Assembly (NCBI RefSeq): GCF_002583405.1
Contig: NZ_BCMJ01000008.1
Span: 49,226-113,225, forward strand
Direction of reading: 5' to 3'
Length of the DNA: 64,000 bases
DNA from: Secundilactobacillus silagincola
GTDB lineage: Bacteria > Bacillota > Bacilli > Lactobacillales > Lactobacillaceae
Part shown: piece after piece, positions 18,469 to 27,178 of the stretch
Layout: each line of letters starts with the position of its first letter
How positions within the stretch are numbered: the first letter of the stretch is position 1
Position numbers and translations under genes: made by a program
Notes under the pieces: generated by a model
What the model was told of the DNA's origin: nothing
Seen by the model: only the letters and a program-made list of their open reading frames with translations
Databases searched by the model: none

Positions 18469-18879
18469 ATGAAGAAACATTTGTCATTATTTGTTGCGTT
18501 AATTTTAGGGATAATTGGCATAGTGTCCGTTTCAACCACAACTGCGAGTGCTGCTAGTTGGCACAGTGGTACGCCTTCTGCTATCAGGCACCAATATAAT
18601 TATAAGAAGGGGCAATATTGGGAATATTACGCTTTCAAGAAGAGCACATTCAGGTATCAAGGAATGGGAATGCCTTATTTTGATGCCTATAAACTTAAAT
18701 ATAAGACATTGAAACACCACGTTTACGAGATCACTGGAAAAGATAAGAGTCGCTACAGTGGTGGTCAACGAATAATTCGTGGTGGCGGTGCAGAAAAACT
18801 CAAAGTCACAATCAAAAGTTCACACCACATCTCGATTCATAACTACGTGACTGGGACAACCTATACTTACAAACGATAA
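18469..18879 (+). CDS. Small secreted protein of unknown function
   Basis: A 136-residue precursor. Residues 1-~28 form a classic signal peptide (MKKHLSLFVALILGIIGIVS, cleavage near ASA-A). The mature part of about 107 residues is basic, rich in Tyr, Lys and His, and has no Cys or LPXTG motif, so it should be released or held by charge. The alternating strand pattern (TLKHHVYEITGKD, KLKVTIKSSHHISIHNYV) suggests a small beta-barrel. The ATG follows AAGGGGG and a terminator follows the stop. I do not recognise the family. Confidence 0.85.
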   Translation: MKKHLSLFVALILGIIGIVSVSTTTASAASWHSGTPSAIRHQYNYKKGQYWEYYAFKKSTFRYQGMGMPYFDAYKLKYKTLKHHVYEITGKDKSRYSGGQRIIRGGGAEKLKVTIKSSHHISIHNYVTGTTYTYKR

Positions 18880-18888
18880 TTAAAGAAG

Positions 18889-18916
18889 GATGCCTGGCTA
18901 TCTGCTAGGCATTTTT
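18889..18916 (+). terminator. Terminator of the secreted orphan
   Basis: ATGCCT/AGGCAT arms around a short loop, followed by TTTTT. Confidence 0.8.
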
Positions 18917-18969
18917 CATGAAAATTGATGTATTTTAGACAATTCGCATTATCCAATTATAGCGTTACA

Positions 18970-19021
18970 AAAAAAAGCATGGTTCTCAGCCTTACATTAC
19001 AGCTGAGAACCATGCTTTTTT
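18970..19021. terminator. Terminator of the DEAD-box helicase gene
   Basis: Perfect arms AAGCATGGTTCTCAGC and GCTGAGAACCATGCTT with A/T-runs on both sides, so usable in both directions. Confidence 0.93.
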
Positions 19022-19035
19022 ATTTCAACATTACC

Positions 19036-20352
19036 CTAATTATTTTCTTGCTCGCGCTTATGCCGCATTCCTTTACGCTTAGAATGCTTGTTATGCCCCT
19101 TCTTTTTCTTAGTGGGCTCTGGCAAAGCTGCCTTGACCCTTGGCTTTCGGCTAGCAGGTTGCATAGCGGTAGGATCTGTCTGCACTTCACCGGCAACCTT
19201 AGCTTCAGCGACAATCGTTTGGTCTGAATTGATCGATTGAGAAGGCTTTTTAAAGCTGGTACTCAATCGATGGTCTTGATAATAAACGGGCACTAACTGA
19301 TAGTCAGTATCCTTTAATAACCGCTTTAAGTCCCTTAAATCATGGTCATCACCAAAGTTGACCACTTGACCTGGCTCACCCATCCGACCCGTTCGGCCGA
19401 CCCGGTGGGTGTAGTCGATAGCGGTACTAGGTAAGTCAAAATTAACCACTGCAGGTAATTTGGCAATATCCAGTCCACGAGCCGCCACATCCGTAGATAA
19501 CAGCAATTTAACCCGCCCTAATCGGAAATCAGTCAACGCTTTTTGCCGTTCCGTTTGACGCTGATTAGCTGATAACGTTGCAACGGGTACGTGATGGTGT
19601 GTCAACCAACTCTTAGTCTGCTGCAAGGAACCAACATGATTGAAGAACACGAGGGCTTTAAACTGTTTAACTGAGGTTAATTTCCCCAGCATACCGGCCT
19701 TTTTCAGGTTACCAACTTCTAGCAAGCCGTGACGAACCTCACCTTGTGTATGGTCAATATCGCGCACATCAATGCGTGTAACTGGTGTCCCAAACCACTT
19801 TTGCAGTTCGGCTAAAATTGGCGTCTCCGTTGCCGAGAAAAAGCCCAATTGAACTTCTGAAGGTACGTTTTGTAAAATCGTCCGAACCGTATCAAAAGTC
19901 TCACCATCCAGCAAATCATCCGCTTCATCAATGATCACGGTTTGAACGTCGTGGGTCTTAAGCTTTCGATCCTCGATTAAATTCAAAATTCGTCCAGGAG
20001 TACCAACCACGACTTCTGGATGCTTTTTCAGCTGCTCCAGTTGTCGCTTAACGTTAGCGCCACCCGTAATCGAAGTAACCTTTAAATCGACCAGCGTGGC
20101 GAAGCTTCTTGTGACGTTAGTTGATTGCATGGCCAATTCCTGTGAAGGTGCGATAATGATGGCTTGAATCCCTTGACCAGGTGCTAGCCGCTCTAAAACT
20201 GGTACAACAAAACCAAGCGTTTTACCTGACCCAGTTGGTGCCAGTCCAAGCACGCTGTCACCATTTTTCAGTGGCTCATAGACAGCGGATTGAATTGGTG
20301 ATAATTCATCAAAACCTAATTTTTCGAATCGATTTTTAAACTGTGGAATCAT
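19036..20352 (-). CDS. DEAD-box RNA helicase
   Basis: ATP-dependent RNA helicase of 438 residues. Motifs in order: Q motif (FDELSPIQSAVYEPL), Walker A APTGSGKT, TPGRIL, DEAD in VIIDEADDLLD, SAT, then the second RecA domain with ARGLDI and HRVGRTGRMG. The C-terminal tail (~355-438) is Lys/Arg rich and ends KGMRHKREQENN, a likely RNA-binding extension. It is in the size range of CshB/YfmL proteins that act in ribosome assembly or cold adaptation. It starts at an ATG after GAGGGG and lies 22 bp behind the oxidoreductase gene. Confidence 0.94.
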   Translation of the reverse strand: MIPQFKNRFEKLGFDELSPIQSAVYEPLKNGDSVLGLAPTGSGKTLGFVVPVLERLAPGQGIQAIIIAPSQELAMQSTNVTRSFATLVDLKVTSITGGANVKRQLEQLKKHPEVVVGTPGRILNLIEDRKLKTHDVQTVIIDEADDLLDGETFDTVRTILQNVPSEVQLGFFSATETPILAELQKWFGTPVTRIDVRDIDHTQGEVRHGLLEVGNLKKAGMLGKLTSVKQFKALVFFNHVGSLQQTKSWLTHHHVPVATLSANQRQTERQKALTDFRLGRVKLLLSTDVAARGLDIAKLPAVVNFDLPSTAIDYTHRVGRTGRMGEPGQVVNFGDDHDLRDLKRLLKDTDYQLVPVYYQDHRLSTSFKKPSQSINSDQTIVAEAKVAGEVQTDPTAMQPASRKPRVKAALPEPTKKKKGHNKHSKRKGMRHKREQENN

Positions 20353-20374
20353 AATAGGATCCCCTCATTTCTCA

Positions 20375-21379
20375 TTAGTTGTCCCGTTCGTCGTAAAAAA
20401 CAATTTTACCAGATTGACGTAGGTTAAACAGCATTTTATTGACCTGAACACTCAGATTCAGCCAACGTAGGTAGTCAGTCTGATTTTGAATATTACCAGG
20501 CTCGTTGATGACCCTAGCAAAATCCCGTACCTCAGGTAGCATCACGTTTTCAGTAACGGGTTCACTGATTAGCGTCTTTTTGCCTGAAGCATCAAAGTAA
20601 TTCGCTTCTCCCAGTTCGCCAGCATCATCAATTTCGATGGTATCCTTCAGACCATAAATTTCAGACGCCATGTACGAGTTGGTGGTTTTACCAAAATTAA
20701 GTGTTACGTTAAATTCAGCGTACTGTAACACAGCAACACCTTTACCATCAACGCCAGTCTGAATAAACTCTGGGAAGTAGTTAAATTCGTTTGGCACACC
20801 AAACAACGCAATGGCATCATACAACGGATACACGCCTAGATCCTGCAGCGCACCACCAGCAAATTTCAAAGAGAACACGTTGGGTTCCTTACCTGCCAAT
20901 ACCTGGTCGTACCTGGAACTGTACTTCATGTAGGTAAAGTTAGCGCCTTGCACCACCGGCATCTTTTTTAATTGCGCTTCGATGGCGTGAAAGTTTGGCG
21001 TATGAATGTTTCTGGCCGCTTCGAAATAGTGCAGTTCACGATGTTGCCGCAAAAGTTCTTGAATTCGTTCCATCTGAGCCTGATTCTCGAAAGCTGGTTT
21101 TTCAACAATAATGTTTTTACCTGCTTCAATGGCCTGTTTTGCCTGTTGAAAATGCAAACTATTTGGTGAGGCAATATAAACCGTGTCAAAATGACCTTGG
21201 GTAAAGAATTTATCCAAATCGGTATAGGTCTCCGCGTCACCGTTTTTTTGACTAAATGCAGTTGCAGTATCCTGGTGTCTTGAATAGACTCCGGTTAACT
21301 GGTACAGCCCAGAGGTTTGAGCCGCCTCCACGAATTGCTGAGTAATCCAGTTAGTGCCGATGATGCCTAAGTTGATCAT
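20375..21379 (-). CDS. Gfo/Idh/MocA family oxidoreductase
   Basis: NAD(P)-dependent dehydrogenase of 334 residues. The Rossmann motif is LGIIGTNWITQQFVEA near the N-terminus, and the family signature EKPAFENQ (Lys of the EKP motif) is near residue 95. The C-terminal beta-sheet domain is present, but the substrate cannot be told. I place the start at the ATG at 21379, which has AGAGGGG at 8 nt; an in-frame start at 21412 has no ribosome site. It is probably transcribed with the helicase gene. Confidence 0.9.
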   Translation of the reverse strand: MINLGIIGTNWITQQFVEAAQTSGLYQLTGVYSRHQDTATAFSQKNGDAETYTDLDKFFTQGHFDTVYIASPNSLHFQQAKQAIEAGKNIIVEKPAFENQAQMERIQELLRQHRELHYFEAARNIHTPNFHAIEAQLKKMPVVQGANFTYMKYSSRYDQVLAGKEPNVFSLKFAGGALQDLGVYPLYDAIALFGVPNEFNYFPEFIQTGVDGKGVAVLQYAEFNVTLNFGKTTNSYMASEIYGLKDTIEIDDAGELGEANYFDASGKKTLISEPVTENVMLPEVRDFARVINEPGNIQNQTDYLRWLNLSVQVNKMLFNLRQSGKIVFYDERDN

Positions 21380-21536
21380 TAAAAACGCCCCTCTTTCTGC
21401 TGTTAACTCCATGATAGCAGTTCCAAACGCAAATGATAATTAGAAGTCGATTTTATTTTTTAATTTAAGGTAAAGAATAAGGAATCATTTGATAAACATG
21501 TTAAAATTAAATAAGAGAAAAGGAGGAGGCCTCACC

Positions 21537-21905
21537 ATGAATGCAAAAGAATTCATCCATTCTAGCCGATCATTACTACAAAACTTCATTCGGCCTTCTC
21601 AGCGGTCATCTAAGCGAACTGCAAACCAAGTCGCTAATTCCCCCATGATTTTTATCGGTTCATGGAAACTGCGTCATTCCGAGACAGCCAGGACGCATTC
21701 TATAGTGATTGGTCCTGATTTAACCATCAGCATTGATCACCATACGATTCCCTGCAAAGTGGTTTCACTCACCACCGATACTTTGGTATTACTAGATCAC
21801 TATGGCTATCACATCACCATTACAGCCAATAATAATATTCCGGTTAAAATGTTTGATGAAGCTGACGATGTGATTTACTATATCGTCTCAAACACAACTA
21901 ACTGA
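21537..21905 (+). CDS. Small protein, DUF4828-like
   Basis: A 122-residue protein. The N-terminal third is basic and Ser-rich. The rest (FIGSWKLRHSE, SIVIGPDLTISIDH, LVLLDHYGYHITITANN, DEADDVIYYIV) is a small beta domain that resembles DUF4828 proteins of lactobacilli. No catalytic motif or signal peptide is seen. I chose the ATG at 21537, preceded by AAGGAGGAGG, rather than the upstream in-frame ATG at 21489, which has no ribosome site. Function unknown. Confidence 0.75.
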   Translation: MNAKEFIHSSRSLLQNFIRPSQRSSKRTANQVANSPMIFIGSWKLRHSETARTHSIVIGPDLTISIDHHTIPCKVVSLTTDTLVLLDHYGYHITITANNNIPVKMFDEADDVIYYIVSNTTN

Positions 21906-21973
21906 ACTAAAATAACCTGATTATTCACTGCTGATTAGTAACAAGGCAGTGAATAATCAGGTTATTTTAGTTT
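21906..21973. terminator. Long bidirectional terminator
   Basis: A perfect 27-bp inverted repeat whose arms contain TAACCTGATTATTCACTGC and its complement. It separates the convergent DUF4828-like and GH25-like genes and abuts both stop codons. Confidence 0.92.
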
Positions 21974-22741
21974 CTATTGTGTACTCCATGAGTGCCATTG
22001 ACGCTGTGAACCGTTAAAAACCGATGCAGGCACCGTTTGCGACTGACCGTTCAATTTAACGGTTGCTTTTTCATCATAGGTAATGAAAACGACTTGGCCA
22101 CTTTGATGCGATAGACTCGATGTCTGCAGCCACGTTTTATACCGAGCAAGTGATGTTTGGTTAACCGACTGCCAGATATTTGGTGTACACCAAATAATGA
22201 TGCGTTTATCATAGTGTTGCTGCAGTAATGAAACAAGCTGCAACAACTTTTTTTGCGGCTCAGATTGCCGCAAATATCGTGCATTATATTTACCGTAAGT
22301 AGTAACTTGAACGGCAATCGGTAGCTGTCCTTCACGGTAGCCCACTTCACGTTCAAAGTTTTTAAATTGCGCTTTAGGTGAAGTGGTATAGCTATACACG
22401 TGATAAACGCCCATTTTAAGACTGCTGCCCTGTGAGCGATCATAATTACTTTGAAATTGATCATCGGTATAAGTCGCCCCTGAAGTCGCCCGCAAGTACG
22501 CAAACTGAAAACCCTGCTGCGAAAGTTGCTGAAAATCCACAAAACCATTTGCCTGGTCCAATGTCACTCCTCTAACGCGGTAATGACTCAGCTGCTGGTC
22601 GCGATAATGCCGATAGCCAAACCAGCCGCCAGCGATGATGATCAAAATCAGCAAGATTGAAAAGAAGCGTAATCGTCGTGAACGGTTACGCAACTGTCTA
22701 TAAGTATTGGTATAGATTGGCTCAATCCGTCGTCGTTTCAC
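21974..22741 (-). CDS. Membrane-anchored GH25 (lysozyme-like) protein, catalytic residues replaced
   Basis: A 255-residue protein with a basic cytoplasmic start, one membrane anchor (about residues 27-45) and an extracellular domain that aligns by eye with GH25 muramidases (RGVTLDQANGFVDF, FAYLRATSGATY, MGVYHVYSY, LPIAVQVTTY). In active GH25 enzymes the first segment has the catalytic Asp (GIDVS) and the last has DxE (LDVE). Here these positions are Thr60, Gln145 and Thr147. It is therefore predicted to bind, but not cleave, peptidoglycan or teichoic acid. The ATG at 22741 is the only sensible start. Confidence 0.8.
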   Translation of the reverse strand: MKRRRIEPIYTNTYRQLRNRSRRLRFFSILLILIIIAGGWFGYRHYRDQQLSHYRVRGVTLDQANGFVDFQQLSQQGFQFAYLRATSGATYTDDQFQSNYDRSQGSSLKMGVYHVYSYTTSPKAQFKNFEREVGYREGQLPIAVQVTTYGKYNARYLRQSEPQKKLLQLVSLLQQHYDKRIIIWCTPNIWQSVNQTSLARYKTWLQTSSLSHQSGQVVFITYDEKATVKLNGQSQTVPASVFNGSQRQWHSWSTQ

Positions 22742-22822
22742 ACCTGCTCATCCCTTGTCTGGTTCATCATACTTCTTATTCTACCATGCTTTTCAACAAT
22801 TGCAGATTTGCGAAAAAATAAC

Positions 22823-23671
22823 TCAAGTTCTCGTCTGATTAATGGCTTCCTTGACCCGACTCATCACAGCTTCCGTCTTGTTGGACAGTTTAACGGCAAC
22901 GATCGTGAACAGACTGTCGATCATGGCTAACTGAGCAATTAACGTATACATACTGTCAGAGGTCGTGGACATTTGGTCGGCCAATGAAAGCATGACCATG
23001 TCCGCCCTTTGCGCCAGCGAGGAACGGCCGTAACTGGTAATGGCAATCACAGGGACATGATTATTATGCAACTGCTTTAACACGGTCAGCGTCTGCTGGT
23101 TTTCACCGGAATGCGAGATCATAATGGCACAATCGTTCTCGTCCATTTTTGCTGCCTGCATCAGTTGCACGTCAAAATCCGGATAGTACTCGCTGTTAAT
23201 AGAAGTTCTTAAAAACTTATGGTAACCGTCTAAGGCAGCTACGGAAGACCCTCCTAACCCGAAGAAAGCCAGTTGGTGACACTTTAAAATGTGATTTGAA
23301 ATCGTTTCCAACTGGTCATTATGCAGTAGTGATCGTGTGGAAATTAAAGCGTCGATCATTGCTTGAAAAGTCTTCTCCGTCATTTCTTTAGGTGTATCGT
23401 TAGGGTCAATTTTTTTAAACAAACTACTGTGATTAACATCTGATGGCACATTAGCCAAATCAAGACTGAATTCACGGAAGTTGGAATAGCCAACAGCCTT
23501 AGCAAAACGGGATATTGAAGCTGTGGAAACGCCCACTTTCTCCGCCAATTCATTGATCGTTAAATCGCTGACCATTTGCGGCTGGGCAAAAATATAATCC
23601 GCAATTTTTTGGTGTAATTTACTCAAATTGGGATAGTAAGACCTGATACTGCTGATCGCTGATTGTGCCAA
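22823..23671 (-). CDS. RpiR family regulator, likely of the gluconate genes
   Basis: A 282-residue sugar-phosphate-responsive regulator. An N-terminal helix-turn-helix (LTINELAEKVGVSTASISRF and on, about residues 36-75) is followed by a SIS domain (about 125-260, LAFFGLGGSSVAA and MISHSGENQQT) that should bind a phosphosugar, probably 6-phosphogluconate by context. The start is TTG at 23671 with AGGAGG 8 nt upstream. It is divergent from gntK-gntP and likely controls them through the inverted repeat at 23712-23732. Confidence 0.92.
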   Translation of the reverse strand: MAQSAISSIRSYYPNLSKLHQKIADYIFAQPQMVSDLTINELAEKVGVSTASISRFAKAVGYSNFREFSLDLANVPSDVNHSSLFKKIDPNDTPKEMTEKTFQAMIDALISTRSLLHNDQLETISNHILKCHQLAFFGLGGSSVAALDGYHKFLRTSINSEYYPDFDVQLMQAAKMDENDCAIMISHSGENQQTLTVLKQLHNNHVPVIAITSYGRSSLAQRADMVMLSLADQMSTTSDSMYTLIAQLAMIDSLFTIVAVKLSNKTEAVMSRVKEAINQTRT

Positions 23672-23711
23672 ATTAGTTGCCTCCTACGTTGAAACCGACT
23701 AGGTAAATGAC

Positions 23712-23732
23712 GTGTTATCCCTGAAATAACAC
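23712..23732. promoter_or_regulatory. Candidate RpiR operator
   Basis: Perfect 7-bp inverted repeat GTGTTAT-N7-ATAACAC, 40 bp upstream of the rpiR start in the rpiR-gntK gap. Assignment to RpiR is by position. Confidence 0.5.
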
Positions 23733-23885
23733 TGTTTATATATGATACGAGTTAAAATTCCATTTAAAAGCTTTCAAACCTATTTTAACACCCAGTATTA
23801 ACAATTGGTATGGACACCTTGTTCACTTTATATCAAGTATTTTAGCGATTACTCACCAATTTGTAAATAATTTTCTAACTAATAC
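23733..23885. other. Remainder of the rpiR-gntK intergenic region
   Basis: AT-rich stretch with no gene. It should hold the rpiR promoter. Nothing else stands out. Confidence 0.4.
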
Positions 23886-23914
23886 TTGAATTGTGAAATC
23901 TTTTTTCATATAAT
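23886..23914 (+). promoter_or_regulatory. Promoter of gntK-gntP
   Basis: TTGAAT (23886-23891), a 17-bp spacer and a perfect TATAAT (23909-23914), leaving a leader of about 105 nt. Confidence 0.75.
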
Positions 23915-23958
23915 GAACAGGTTGCTTCACAAAAGAACTTATTTGAGACATTTATTCT

Positions 23959-23972
23959 TGTAAACGGTTTAA
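23959..23972 (+). promoter_or_regulatory. Candidate cre site in the gntK leader
   Basis: TGTAAACGGTTTAA fits the cre consensus well (13 of 14 positions) and lies about 38-50 bp after the expected transcription start. CcpA would block elongation there in the presence of glucose. Confidence 0.55.
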
Positions 23973-24025
23973 AAGTCATTTACACTCACATTGCAAGTTC
24001 AAATCAGAAAGGGAGTCGTAGAAAA

Positions 24026-25588
24026 ATGGACTATATGATCGGTGTTGATATAGGAACAACCAGTGTTAAAACTGTGCTGTTTGACAATGTCGGCAAAGTA
24101 CAAGGTTACTCCAACAATTTGTATCCGCTTTATCAAGATGTACCGGATATGGCTGAAGAAGATCCAGATGAGATCTTTTCCGCCATCGTTGATGGTTTAA
24201 CCACGGTTTTACGTAAGGCAAACTTAAGCGAGGGTGAGTTGAAGGGTGTATCATTTTCAGCTGCCATGCACAGTCTGATCTTGTTGGACGACAACCATAA
24301 ACCGATGACTCGCGCCATTACTTGGGCTGACAATCGTGCTGTTAAGTACGCGGATCAGTTACGCGAAAACGGTATTGGTAAACAAATTTACGAGAAAACG
24401 GGTACGCCGATTCACCCAATGACTCCCTTCACTAAACTTATTTGGCTCCGTAACGAACACAAAGATTTATTTGACAAAGCCCGCTGGTTTGTGGGAATTA
24501 AAGAATATGTTATCTACAAACTATTCGGTGTCCTAAAAGAAGACTACTCCATCGCTAATGCCACTGGGATGTTCAACATCTTCAAGATGGACTGGGATGA
24601 CCAGGCACTTGAACTAGCTGGCGTGACTCGCGATAAGTTACCAGAGTTAGTTGATACCACTGATACAGTTTCTGGTATGAACGAAGACTACGCTAAGGTG
24701 ATTGGCATTGATCCTAACGTGCCATTCGTTATGGGTGCTTCAGATGGTCCTCTAGCTAACCTCGGTGTGAACGCCATTGACCCCGGTGTTGTTGCCGTTA
24801 CGATCGGTACTTCTGGTGCCGTTCGGGTGGTCACTGACAAACCGAAGATTGACCCTAAAGGCCGGGTATTCTGTTACTACCTTGCACCAAATAAGTGGGT
24901 TGTTGGCGGACCGGTTAACAACGGCGGAATCGTCTTCCGTTGGGTTCGCGATCAGTTATTCGCACCAGAAAAGATTACTGCTGAACAGATGAAAGTCGAC
25001 AGTTACGACCTCCTGACTGAGATTGCTTCTAAGATTCCAGCTGGTTCAGACGGCTTGATCTTCCACCCCTTCCTTGGCGGCGAACGTGCCCCAATCTGGG
25101 ATGCTAACGCCCGTGGTTCCTTCTTCGGGTTAACTCGCAAGCATACCCGTGCTCACATGGTTCGGGCTGCACTTGAAGGCATCGTCTACAACCTTTACAC
25201 CGTGCTGATTGCCTTAGAAGAAGTTGTTGGCAAACCCGTCAGCATCCAAGCTACCGGTGGTTTTGCCCGCTCAGCTCTCTGGCGTCAAATGTTAGCTGAT
25301 ATCTTTGAACAAGACGTCACCATTCCTGAAAGTGTCGAAGGAACTGCCTTAGGAGCTGCTGTGCTGGGAATGTATAGTCTCGGTTTGATCGATGACCTCA
25401 GCGAAGTGAAGAAGTTTGTGGGTGTCACAAATGTGCACCATCCAAACCCAGAAACTTACGACGCTTATCGCGCACTTGTCCCAATCTACATCCGTTTGAG
25501 TCGGCAATTACAGACTGAGTATAAAGCGATTGCTGATTTCCAACGTAGCCAAGATGCTAAGAAAAAGGCATCTGACAACGATCTTTAA
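24026..25588 (+). CDS. gntK: Gluconokinase
   Basis: FGGY-family kinase that phosphorylates gluconate to 6-phosphogluconate for the pentose phosphate or phosphoketolase route. The 520-residue length is typical. The N-terminal phosphate loop is GVDIGTTSVKTVLFD, with MHSLILLD and TWADNRA in the sugar region. The C-terminal half holds GTSGAVRVV, the FGGY landmark HPFLGGERAPIWD and ATGGFARSALWRQM. AAAGGGAG precedes the ATG. It forms an operon with gntP. No 6-phosphogluconate dehydrogenase gene is adjacent. Confidence 0.94.
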   Translation: MDYMIGVDIGTTSVKTVLFDNVGKVQGYSNNLYPLYQDVPDMAEEDPDEIFSAIVDGLTTVLRKANLSEGELKGVSFSAAMHSLILLDDNHKPMTRAITWADNRAVKYADQLRENGIGKQIYEKTGTPIHPMTPFTKLIWLRNEHKDLFDKARWFVGIKEYVIYKLFGVLKEDYSIANATGMFNIFKMDWDDQALELAGVTRDKLPELVDTTDTVSGMNEDYAKVIGIDPNVPFVMGASDGPLANLGVNAIDPGVVAVTIGTSGAVRVVTDKPKIDPKGRVFCYYLAPNKWVVGGPVNNGGIVFRWVRDQLFAPEKITAEQMKVDSYDLLTEIASKIPAGSDGLIFHPFLGGERAPIWDANARGSFFGLTRKHTRAHMVRAALEGIVYNLYTVLIALEEVVGKPVSIQATGGFARSALWRQMLADIFEQDVTIPESVEGTALGAAVLGMYSLGLIDDLSEVKKFVGVTNVHHPNPETYDAYRALVPIYIRLSRQLQTEYKAIADFQRSQDAKKKASDNDL

Positions 25589-25642
25589 TTTATTATGGGT
25601 ATCATCATTTAACTTCAAAAAGGGTTTCTTATTGTCCGTTGC

Positions 25643-25670
25643 TGTGAAACGTCACGAGGGGCGTTTCACA
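25643..25670 (+). other. Intercistronic hairpin between gntK and gntP
   Basis: Perfect 9-bp arms TGTGAAACG and CGTTTCACA around a 10-nt loop, with no T-run after it. More likely an mRNA-stability or processing element, or an operator, than a terminator. Confidence 0.6.
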
Positions 25671-25699
25671 AAACTGATTTCTGAAAGGGTTTTCTAACT

Positions 25700-27058
25700 A
25701 TGGAAATACTAGCGTTAGTTATCGGGATTTTATTCCTGTTAGTTTTGATTATTCAATTCAAAATGAACACCTTTGTCTCGTTGATTTTAACTTCTGTTTT
25801 GACTGCCATTCTCCTTGGCATGCCACTCACCAAGATTGCTGCCAGCATCGAAACTGGTATTGGTAGTCAATTAGGTGAATTATCACTGGTCTTTGGTTTT
25901 GGTGCCATGCTGGGTCGGTTAGTTGCCGACGCTGGTGGTGCTCACAAGATTGCCACGACTTTAATCAATAAATTTGGTCGGAAACGGCTTCAATTAGCTA
26001 TCATGCTCGCGTCATTCATTATTGGTATTGCGCTATTCTTCGAAGTTGGTATGGTTCTGTTAGTTCCTATCGTCTTTGCAATCGCCGTTGAAGCTGAAGT
26101 CCCAATTCTTTACTTGGGTATTCCAATGGCAGCTGCTTTGTCAGTTACCCACGGCTTCTTACCACCTCACCCAGCACCAACTGCCATTGCCGCAGCTTTG
26201 GGTGCCAGTGATGGTAAGGTTCTGCTGTTTGGTATTATCGTTGCCATTCCTGCCGCCTACATTGCCGGCCCGCTGTTCACTAAGTTAGCCGAAAAGTTTG
26301 CCCCTTCTGCCTTCAAGCAAAAGGGTAACTTGAGTTCATTAGGTGAAGTCAAAGAAATGGCCCCAGAAGATGAACCAAGCTTTGGCATTTCTGTTTTAAC
26401 TTCATTATTCCCCGTTATCTTGATGGCCATTACTACCATCTACAAGATGACCGTTGATGGCGGTACAACGCCAACTAAGAACCCAACGATGCTGGATCAA
26501 ATTGTTGCCTTCATCGGTGACCCTGCCATTGCAATGCTGATTTCATTACTGTTTGCCATGTGGTCAATGGGTTGGGCTCGTAAACGGGCAACTAAAGACA
26601 TCATGGAAACCGTTGAAAATGCCGTTAAATCAATTGCTATGCTGCTATTAGTTATTGGTGGTGGTGGTGCCTTCAAGCAAGTGCTGATTGACGGTGGTGT
26701 TGGTAATGAAGTTGCCAAGATCTTCACTCACTCAAGTATCAGTCCATTGATTCTTGGTTGGTTAGTCGCCGTTGTTCTCCGTGTTGCTTTAGGTTCTGCA
26801 ACCGTTGCTGCTTTAACTGCAGCTGGTATTGTTGCTCCATTGATGTCAGCTGCTGGCGTTGACCCTGCCTTGATGGTACTTGCCATTGGTGCCGGTTCAT
26901 TAGCCGCTTCTCACGTTAACGATGCTGGATTCTGGATGTTTAGAGAATACTTTGATTTGACGGTTAAACAAACACTTTCGATTTGGACGGTGCTTGAAAC
27001 GGTTATCTCAGTTGTCGGGATCTGCATGGTTATGATTCTTAACATGTTCTTCCACTAA
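25700..27058 (+). CDS. gntP: Gluconate permease, GntP family
   Basis: Gluconate/H+ symporter of 452 residues with about 12-14 helices. Family-typical stretches are FGFGAMLGRLVADAGGAHKIA, THGFLPPHPAPTAIA and ALGSATVAALTAAGIVAPL. It supplies the substrate for GntK, encoded 111 bp upstream. AAAGGG precedes the ATG, and a strong terminator follows. Confidence 0.95.
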   Translation: MEILALVIGILFLLVLIIQFKMNTFVSLILTSVLTAILLGMPLTKIAASIETGIGSQLGELSLVFGFGAMLGRLVADAGGAHKIATTLINKFGRKRLQLAIMLASFIIGIALFFEVGMVLLVPIVFAIAVEAEVPILYLGIPMAAALSVTHGFLPPHPAPTAIAAALGASDGKVLLFGIIVAIPAAYIAGPLFTKLAEKFAPSAFKQKGNLSSLGEVKEMAPEDEPSFGISVLTSLFPVILMAITTIYKMTVDGGTTPTKNPTMLDQIVAFIGDPAIAMLISLLFAMWSMGWARKRATKDIMETVENAVKSIAMLLLVIGGGGAFKQVLIDGGVGNEVAKIFTHSSISPLILGWLVAVVLRVALGSATVAALTAAGIVAPLMSAAGVDPALMVLAIGAGSLAASHVNDAGFWMFREYFDLTVKQTLSIWTVLETVISVVGICMVMILNMFFH

Positions 27059-27102
27059 TAATTTTTCACTAATAATTATCATGAATTTCTAATGTGAAAC
27101 CC

Positions 27103-27132
27103 TTCCCCGGTGCGTTGTCACCGGGGTTTTTC
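27103..27132 (+). terminator. Terminator of the gnt operon
   Basis: CCCCGGTG and CACCGGGG arms with a 6-nt loop, followed by TTTTTC. Confidence 0.92.
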
Positions 27133-27178
27133 TTTGCTATAATTGGTTGCTATTGAATTGGGAAGGACGGAAGTTATT

